Made by a program: the position numbers and the translations under genes. From Erpobdella octoculata (lineage: Eukaryota > Annelida > Clitellata > Hirudinida > Erpobdellidae): a stretch of 64,000 nt of DNA. The notes beneath the pieces are model-generated. The model made no database searches, was not told the origin of the DNA, and saw only the letters and a list, made by a program, of their open reading frames with translations. The first letter of the stretch is position 1; each line of letters starts with the position of its first letter. Of the stretch, positions 56,632 through 64,000 are shown one piece after another. The stretch covers positions 447,501 to 511,500 of the forward strand of contig OZ022243.1 in the NCBI GenBank assembly GCA_963978895.1, given 5' to 3'.

Positions 56632-59600
56632 TGAGGATACAGGCTAAGTTAATGATTATTTATTCAATGAATACACTAGTAGCGGCAGGGTCGATATACT
56701 TATTCTATATATATGGTGAGGATATACGATTAATTAATGATAATTTATTCAATGAATACATTAATAGCCTATATACTTATTCTATACTAGCGGGGTTACC
56801 CGGCGTTGCCCGGGGTTTTTTAGAGGTTTTTCTCCACTTTCCCGTTTTCGTCGCGTTCCCGGTCGCTTTTCCGCTCTCGGTCGTTTTCCAGCTCCCGTTC
56901 GCTTTCCCGCTCAGAAGTTTTGTTATCGATTTTCTCTCTTGCTCGCGTTTCCTTCCAAACTTGCTCTCCCGATTCCAGTCGCTTCCGCGTTCCCGGTCGC
57001 TTTCCAGTTCCCGGTCGCTTTCCCGTTCCCGGTCGCTTTCCCGTTCCCGCTCACGCTTGCTCTCCCGTTCCCGGTCATGCTTGCTCTCCCATTCCCGGTC
57101 ACGGTTGCTCTCCCGTTCACGCTCATTTTTTCTTTTCCATTCTTTCATAACTTCTGTTAGCCTATAAAACGTAAAATAGATTTGCTAAGACTATATATAT
57201 ATATATATATGAATGTTTGTGGGTTAGTTTGTCTATTATAGAAACGGGAAAGCGACCCGGAACGGACAGCGAGCGGGAACGGAAAAGCAAGCGTGAGCGG
57301 GAATGGGAGAGCAAACGTGAGCGGGAAAGCGACCGGGAGTGGTAAAGCGACCGGGAGCGGGAAAGCGACCAGGAGCGGGAAAACGACCGAAAACGGGAAA
57401 GCGAACGGGAGTGGGAAAGCAGGTGGGAAAGGAAACGGGAGAGAAAGAGACAAACATTAGAAAAACCTCTAAAAAACCCGGGCAACGCCGGGTATCTCCG
57501 CTAGTACACACACACAGACACACATACATGCACATACACATACATACATACACACATACATACGCACATACATATATATATAGTTCCCGCTCGCTCACCC
57601 GCTCCGCTCCGCTCATTTTGTGACGGATTTCAATTTTATTTTTTTTTATTTGACTCCCCTTGACTCTCAAGGTTGTGTGAAAATTTCATTACGATCGGAT
57701 GAATGGTGTAGCAATGCATAAAGGACATTAACATACATATATACAAACATTCATTTTTATATATATAGATATATATATATGGTGAGGATACATGCTAAGT
57801 TAATGATTATTTATTCAATGAATACACTAGTAGCGGCAGGGTCGATATACTTATTCTATATATATGGCGAGGATATACACTTAATTAATGATAATTCATT
57901 CAATGAATACATTAAGGTAAATTTATTTATTGAGTACATTTTTTAAGGTTATGTTAATTAGAACAATATCTAAAGGTTAAATTTTCGAAGCCTACATTAT
58001 GTCGTTTGAATTAATACTAGTTAGCTGTGAGTGATTCAGAGACGTCTGCTATTTGGGCTACTTTATATAAATAATTAATTAACGTATATACAACTAATAA
58101 TTTGCATAATATATTCAATATAAATAACCGACTCTTGCAGGTTCAGTACGTCGTAATGTTGAACTGCGGTGCCACAATCGACATCATCGAAATGCTCCAG
58201 CCCCCGCCAGAAGCGGTGTTCTTCATCTGTGATAGGTCGGTTTTTTAATTGTTATTCATAAAATTATAATATTCATGACCGCGATCATCATCTGCAATAG
58301 GTCGGTTTCTAATTTTTATTCATAAAATTATAATATTCATGACTGTCGTAGATCTGTACAGATGGATGAAATAAAATATAAATTCATGGTATTATTTTAA
58401 AATAGAAATATTCAAATTACTTTTTTTCACTGCACAAGACATTTTTTTATAAATAAATTAATCCTTTTTATTAACAACAATTCATTTTATATGATAATAT
58501 TCAATATCGGTTGTTATGAGCATAATTTATTCGATTCCCCAGCCATAGGCCAATAGACGTTCACAACGTCTACAACCAAGTCCAAGTTAAGCTTCTAATC
58601 AAAGAGCATGAAGTGGAGAACATCCCAAACTTCGATGACATCTTCAGAGATGAAGAGGATGCAGTTAGTTGGATTTCTTTTTTAGGAGATAGGGGGCTGA
58701 GCCGAGGTTTTCTACGGGGTTAGGGGCTGACCGCCGAGGTTTTTTGCGAGGGTGAATTGCATAGGGATTTTTTAGGGACAGATTACAATACCAGATTTAT
58801 TTTGTTGCTGTTAATGTATCGATATTTTCTAACGGTGAGCTATTCTTCAGATAGGGTTCAAAGTGTCTACCTTTCAACAATTTATGGCCAATTGATTGGC
58901 TAATTAATTAATTAATTGACTGGTTGGTTAAAGAATTGATTAATTGGTTGGTTAATTAATTAATTTATTCGTTAATTCATCGCAGTCGGACGACGACGAC
59001 GGTCAAAACAGCGACAACCAAGACGACTCGGAAGCTACGGAACCTTCCGGAAAGAGGAGGAGACTTGACGAAGATGCGCTCGACCGGCGGAGAGAGAGGA
59101 GGCTGTGGAATCAAAATAGGTTTGGCCAGATCGTTTTTCATTAGTCGTCCAAGCTTGTTTATTTTATGTCATTTTTATTATTATCATTATGATTGGTTCC
59201 TTTTAATTAACTAGATTTGTAAGCTGTTTATTGGTTGCTGAATCGTTTTTCATTGGTCGTCCAAGCTTGTTTATTTCTGTCATTATTATTATTATTATTA
59301 TTATTGGTTCGTTTTAATTAATTAGTTTTGTAAGCTGTTTATTGGTTGGTCGATGATGATTATTTTTTCTGGATTCGATTTTACATGCGGGCTTCTGATT
59401 GGATAAGCATTAATAATTTAAAATGTTCTCATCTCAGGCAGAAAACACTGTTTGAATATTCAGAATACACAAGCTGGGGATCTTCAGTTAGTTTTTATAA
59501 TTTTATGTAATTAGGACAATTTTTATATTTCTGATTGCATATGGTGTTGTAGGCAGTTGATAATTTATTAATTTGTGACCTACTTTAGTATTCTATTAAT

Positions 59601-62600
59601 AGATTATTGACTTTATGGCATGATTTTTTAACTAGGCTGCCCTGATTTTCTATGAACTTTCATGGAAGATGTCAAAAGAAACCAATGATCTGCTATGGTT
59701 AGTTCTGTAATTCCAATACAGGTGGTAATAAATAATAAACACGTTTTGTCAGATGTTAAATCTGAAAAGACTAGTTTAAATCAAATCAAATTTATTTAAC
59801 GCCAATGTCGTAAGCTTGTTTCAAATCAAATTTCTTTCTTTGATAATAATGATAATTAAAAAAAACACGGGTTGATGATGATGATGATCCAAATTCGCAT
59901 AACGGCACTTTTTCACTCCTGCCCGCGGGCGCTCTTAGGCTCGCCATTCTGGGAGTGACGGAACAGTACACTCTGGACAAGATCGACAGGGACGCATACG
60001 TCGACAGCATATCCATACTCCAGCCTCACGTCTCTCGGCTCAATCCCAAGTACGTGTTCGTCCGTGTGAATGTTTGTCGGCACGTGTGGTTTATCGCGTG
60101 CGTTGTGCGTGTGAAGTCATCTCTCTCACTCTCTTAAAGTATTTATGCGGAGTTTACGTCATCTGAAGAAGCTTAAAAGCAAACAGTCTGCACTTTTTTG
60201 CATTATTTTCTTTTAAGAATCGTTAACTTTTTCTCTCTCTCTCTTTAGGCCGGCCAACGGGGAGTCAAACACCACCGCGGTGAGTCACCTTCGTTTGACC
60301 TTCACCCAGGAACTTCAGATGACGCTCTATCGTCATTGGTCGATCATGGAAAGCATCTTGCATTCCAGGTAGGTTTCTAACTTTCTAAGCAATTATTATT
60401 ATAATTATTTGATTCAATTTCTCATAAATTAAGCCATCTGTTAATTGATTAATTAATTTTAAAAAATATTTGTTACGATTAAGAAATGAGTAACACTTAA
60501 TTTTGAAATCTTCAGATACCTGGCATGCCGATTCGTGGTCTGGCTGCCCAAGGGGATGAAGCGACTGCGCGAGTTTCTAGCGGAGATGGGGTGAGTTTTT
60601 CGATTTGTGAAAATTAATGTGAATGGTAGCTATGGTGACGATCGTAAAGGTACTATAAAATGTCCATATCTTCAATGTGTTGATCTTATCTTGCCAGTAA
60701 GTCCTATTTCTAGCTTTGGTATCTCCATTATTTGTACGTACGACTGATATATCCTCACGACAGCCAGTATTTCCATGTTTTATGAGATTTTTGATGAGCA
60801 ATCAAGCCGTGACGTGAACTCTTCTTCTTAACATGTCGACAGGTTGCCTCTGGTGCAATGCAATCAGAGATATCAATGCATGGAGGCGAAGCTGCGAGAG
60901 AGCGTCAAAGAAGTTTTGATTAAGCACGCTCCAAAATACGGGTTAGTGATCTAGATAGCTGTGCATATTTTTTGCAGTCGAAAACAGACTGCAGATTATA
61001 TAGCTATGTCTTTGTCTTTCTCTTTGCGTTTCAATTTTTCATTCATTCCCACCTACACATCTATCGTTCCTACCTGAATATTTATCGACCTCTTGTATCC
61101 TTCCCCGCATCATCCAGCGTCAGCGAACTGGAACTTCTTTTACCCTCCTTCCAAGCCCAGTTCGGCTACAGGGAAAAGTTCTGCGCCTCCGACGTCGTCA
61201 AGGGATGTGATGCCTTGCTGCATGCCGTCGTTAGTATTTTAGTCGTTTTGTTGTTTGTTGGTGTTAGTATTATAGTCCTTTTGTTGTTTGCCGTCGTTAG
61301 TATTTTAGTCGTTTTTGTTTGTTGTCGTTTTAATTTTATTTATCGATTTTTAGATTATAGTAAGATTGTAATTTTTCGCATGGACGTCTGCACTCCAGCA
61401 TTCTATTGCAAGGACGTTTGCACTCCTGCACTCTTCCGTAAAGACATCTGCCCTACATTTCGCTCTAACTTTTTATTGATTTTCCACGTATAGCAACCAA
61501 TTGTACATCCTGACCGCACGATCTCGCGTGGTGTTACGGTTGCTTCCCCCCGGCTCTCCGCCACTAAGCGTAGAGGTTTTTCCGTTTTTAAACTCGTTTA
61601 ATTAAAATTCATTTCTTCTTTCCGTCGACAGGACCCCGTAGACGATTCACTGTCCTCGAACTTCCTTCGTGCTCTCGATTCTCTCAGCAGGTTAATTTTT
61701 ATTTTATTTTATAAGTTTTCAGCTTTTTTTACTATAATTATTTTATGTATTTTTATGTTTCTCAATTTTTTTTATTGTTTTGTTTAGTATTATTTCCATG
61801 TTGTTATTGTTTAGTCTTAATAATTCATTTCAATCAATAATTCATTTCAATCAATAATTCATTTCAATCAATAATTCATTTCAATCAATAATTCATTTTA
61901 ATCAATAATTCATTTCAATCAATAATTCATTTCAATCAATAATTCATTTCAATCAATGATTCATTTCAATCAATAATTCATTTCAATCAATAATTCATTT
62001 CAATCAATAATTTATATCAATCAATCGATTTCGTTAACTTTTCTTTCTTTCACTCGATTGAACGACAGATCGAAAACAGACATCTTGATGAAGGGCATCG
62101 AGAAAGCGAAAAGTCACACATCGATAATCGTGTCGCAGGCTCGCAGCCTTTACGACATGCAGCAGATCATCTGCGCCGGACCTTACCTGTACGCTTTCGT
62201 CCAACAGGTGTGTATGTACCTGTGGGTGTTTGTACGCGAGTAGGTGTGTACGTACGTGGGCGTTTGTACGTGGGTGGGTTAATGAATGGGACACATCTGT
62301 GAATGAGATTTTTAGAAAAAGCTTACATATAATCATGACATTAAATAATGCATCATAATTTAAGTTAATTGTGCACGTACTGGAAACGCTTATACAGGTT
62401 GCTATTCAGTTATCAGGGGATTTACTTCTAAGGTACACCTGTCAGCTGGGATTCTAACCGTGAACCTTATGGCTGGCAAACAAAGGTCTAGCCGCTCCGC
62501 CACTGCGATCTGAAAATAAGGATTTAATCCTATAAAAATTACTTGTTTAAGGATTAATTAAATAGATCATTTGAATTTTTACTTTTTTACATCCCTTCAC

Positions 62601-63950
62601 TCAATATGATTTTCACTCATTTTCATTCCTTCACTCAATCCATATGATTTTTCCTCAATTTCATTCCTTCGCTCAATCCACATGATTGTCACTCATTTTC
62701 GTTCCTTCACCCACTTCAGGGCTCGACAGATTCGCTCCTGTTCACAAGACCTCCATGTCTCTGTCAACTGGCAAAGTTCACCCTGGAAGCTTACTGTGCC
62801 AGTGTAACAAACACAATTTTTTTTTAACTTGAATTATCTTCTATTTTACTGAATTGCTATTTAAATTTTTTTTGTATTTTTGGTAATTTTTTATCACACA
62901 AATGTAAGTGTTAATGATCTTTTGATTACGTTTTGAGTTATAAATCTAAACCGATAATTACAGCCATAATAATAAATAAATAATATATATAATGCTTTTA
63001 AATTTTGTTTTATCTTATTTTTCTATTGCAGATAGGGAAGAAGAGAGCTAAACAGCTGCCCATGATCCTCGGAACCTTCCTAAAGAACAAAGACTCCATG
63101 CTACTGGCAGGAGTTTCTCCGGTTCTGGACAGATCTCTAAAAAAGTAAGATTTTATGTTCGTCTTAAAAGTAGTAAACAAGTAAGATTTTATGTTAGTCC
63201 TAAAATTGCTCTAAACTAAACCGATCAATATGTTAGTCTTAAAATTGTTGAAAACATCCATATCAATATTATGATGTTTTAGTAATAAACAAGTTAGATA
63301 TTATTGTCGTATTTACCCTTTTACCGCTAGAGGCGATAACTAATTTCCATTTATTCGACAGATCAATATTATGATGTTTTATTTTAAGTTAGATATTATT
63401 GTCGTATTTACCCTTTTGCTGCTAGAGGCGATAACTAATTTCCATCATTTATTCGACAACTTTGCAGCTGTTTCGGCAAGGCCTTCGAACAGGCTGCACT
63501 CAGTTCTGGCGCGAGGATAACACAGGACTACTTTGACAGTTCAGGTGATAATAATATTACTATTACCAGCAATTTAATGTTACTTTTTGTTAGTACATTT
63601 TACAGCGGTAGTGTCCGTTTTAGAACCGTAGAAATGTCGTTAAAATATCGTATCTTTTCGTATCGGTGATCCAGATTTGGCCGAATCTTACGTGTAATAA
63701 AACGTATAGTCTATGAAAAATGGCTGCAAATTTGAGATGTGAAAATGTGAGATTTACCACTGTATTAGTAAATGTAAACTAAAAACTCTTGATACATCTC
63801 ATTAGCATAATATATGTTAATTATATTAAAATATATAAATATTCATTAATTAAAAAACATTTCAATTCAATCACACATGCAGTGGTCGAGCTCAAGCTAG
63901 AAGATAAGACCAAATTTTTCGACACGCTGATAACATTTCTTCAAGAGTGA
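55358..63950 (+). CDS. CDC45: Cell division control protein 45 (CDC45), complete, 19 exons
   Basis: Replication initiation and fork factor; with MCM2-7 and GINS it forms the CMG helicase in the nucleus. Exons: 55358-55411, 55921-55980, 56444-56536, 58141-58235, 58543-58663, 58986-59119, 59438-59486, 59636-59697, 59939-60049, 60249-60368, 60516-60590, 60843-60941, 61118-61229, 61632-61690, 62069-62207, 62720-62803, 63032-63144, 63468-63544, 63883-63950. They total 574 residues (human 566) with all phases closing. It starts MVFVSDFKREFYDVV, the family N-terminus. The RecJ/DHH-like fold shows LDVDAICACRIL, LNCGATID and CDSHRP (99-104). An acidic loop (about 141-165) and a basic RRRLDED stretch follow. 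CDC45-specific blocks include YRHWSIMES, EFLAEMGLPL, REKFCASDVV and RALDSLSR. The C-terminus ends LDKTKFF-like text and TFLQE. Intron 3 is swollen by repeats. Confidence 0.98.
56537..57914. repeat. Reiterated donor-side repeats of CDC45 intron 3, interrupted by a mobile element
   Basis: Units of about 75-95 bp beginning at the exon-3 donor (GTGAGGATATACG) recur at 56537, 56631, 56716, 57782 and 57867. Each has AATGATAATTTATTCAATGA-like text and ends in a TA run. Two subtypes alternate (one with CACTAGTAGCGGCAGGGTCG). The 56787-57780 composite element sits inside the third unit. Confidence 0.85.
56787..57780. mobile_element. Composite of CTAGCGGGG-family elements in CDC45 intron 3
   Basis: Left: a plus-oriented head (CTAGCGGGGTTACCCGGCG then TTGCCCGGG) and minisatellite body to about 57150. 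Middle: a minus-oriented body and head, 57236-57505, ending CCGGGTATCTCCGCTAG. Right, after CA-rich and TACA-rich repeats: a plus-oriented tail with ATTTCATTACGATCGGATGA and GGTGTAGCAATGCATAAAG. This looks like one family member invaded by an inverted second one. Confidence 0.7.
61821..62022. repeat. 17-bp tandem repeat in CDC45 intron 14
   Basis: About twelve units of AATTCATTTCAATCAAT with single-base variants, about 45 bp upstream of the acceptor of exon 62069-62207. Confidence 0.92.
62436..62512 (-). mobile_element. tRNA-like SINE head, minus strand, in CDC45 intron 15
   Basis: On the minus strand the text GTGGCGGAGCGGCTAGAC matches a Leu/Ser-type tRNA A-box region, and GGTTAGAATCC about 45 bp later is a one-to-two-base-degenerate B box. 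It is a decayed tRNA-derived SINE or tRNA pseudogene. No intact cloverleaf is evident. Confidence 0.5.
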
Positions 63951-64000
63951 AAGTGAAGCGGATGGACTGTGGGAAATTCCTGAGACGAGCCTATTTTTAA

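Noticed and set aside
56631..57167. 178-codon frame ending in SRSRSL repeats, resembling an SR protein
   Set aside because: Lies within the CDC45 intron repeat and the CTAGCGGGG-family element; the Arg/Ser pattern comes from the 18-bp unit.

Overview
The window is a piece of an intron-rich animal nuclear genome, probably an invertebrate and perhaps a spiralian; that last step is a guess. The evidence is conserved metazoan genes cut into many short exons with GT-AG introns, AT-rich introns full of microsatellites, and short DNA transposons and tRNA-derived SINEs. There are no operons and no bacterial signals.

Layout from left to right. (1) 34-9356, plus strand: the 3' 28 exons of CLUH, the clustered-mitochondria protein. 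(2) 13929-16456, plus strand: a RING/B-box/coiled-coil (TRIM-type) gene. (3) 17926-22267, minus strand: the last five exons of a cholinesterase-like type-B carboxylesterase. (4) 22380-37860: a second, head-to-tail copy of everything from 6917 to 22379. It holds an orphan 3' third of CLUH, a second complete TRIM gene, and the same esterase 3' exons. In this copy those exons continue rightwards into the intact 5' half (37861-40368), giving the full ten-exon esterase. (5) 40369-49374: gene-poor, microsatellite-rich DNA. (6) 49375-52112, plus strand: JKAMP (JNK1/MAPK8-associated membrane protein), six exons, followed in frame after its stop codon by a 320-codon open frame built on a 45-bp minisatellite. 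(7) 55358-63950, plus strand: complete CDC45, 19 exons.

The main structural event is the 15.46-kb tandem duplication. One breakpoint lies inside CLUH exon 20 and the other in an esterase intron, with 3 bp (TTG) of shared sequence at the join. Where compared, the copies differ only in two microsatellites (GA shorter by 2 bp, TTTA longer by 20 bp in copy 2). This is either a very recent duplication or an assembly artefact, and read data would decide. The net gene content is one whole CLUH, one whole esterase, two whole TRIM genes, a CLUH fragment and an esterase fragment.

The genes do not form one pathway. CLUH binds mRNAs for mitochondrial proteins, the TRIM protein is a likely E3 ligase, the esterase is a membrane-anchored ectoenzyme, JKAMP works in ER-associated degradation and stress signalling, and CDC45 is part of the replicative CMG helicase. 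Exon boundaries were derived by hand from splice signals, reading phase and family conservation. Phases close exactly for every gene except one esterase exon, which carries a one-base frame break.
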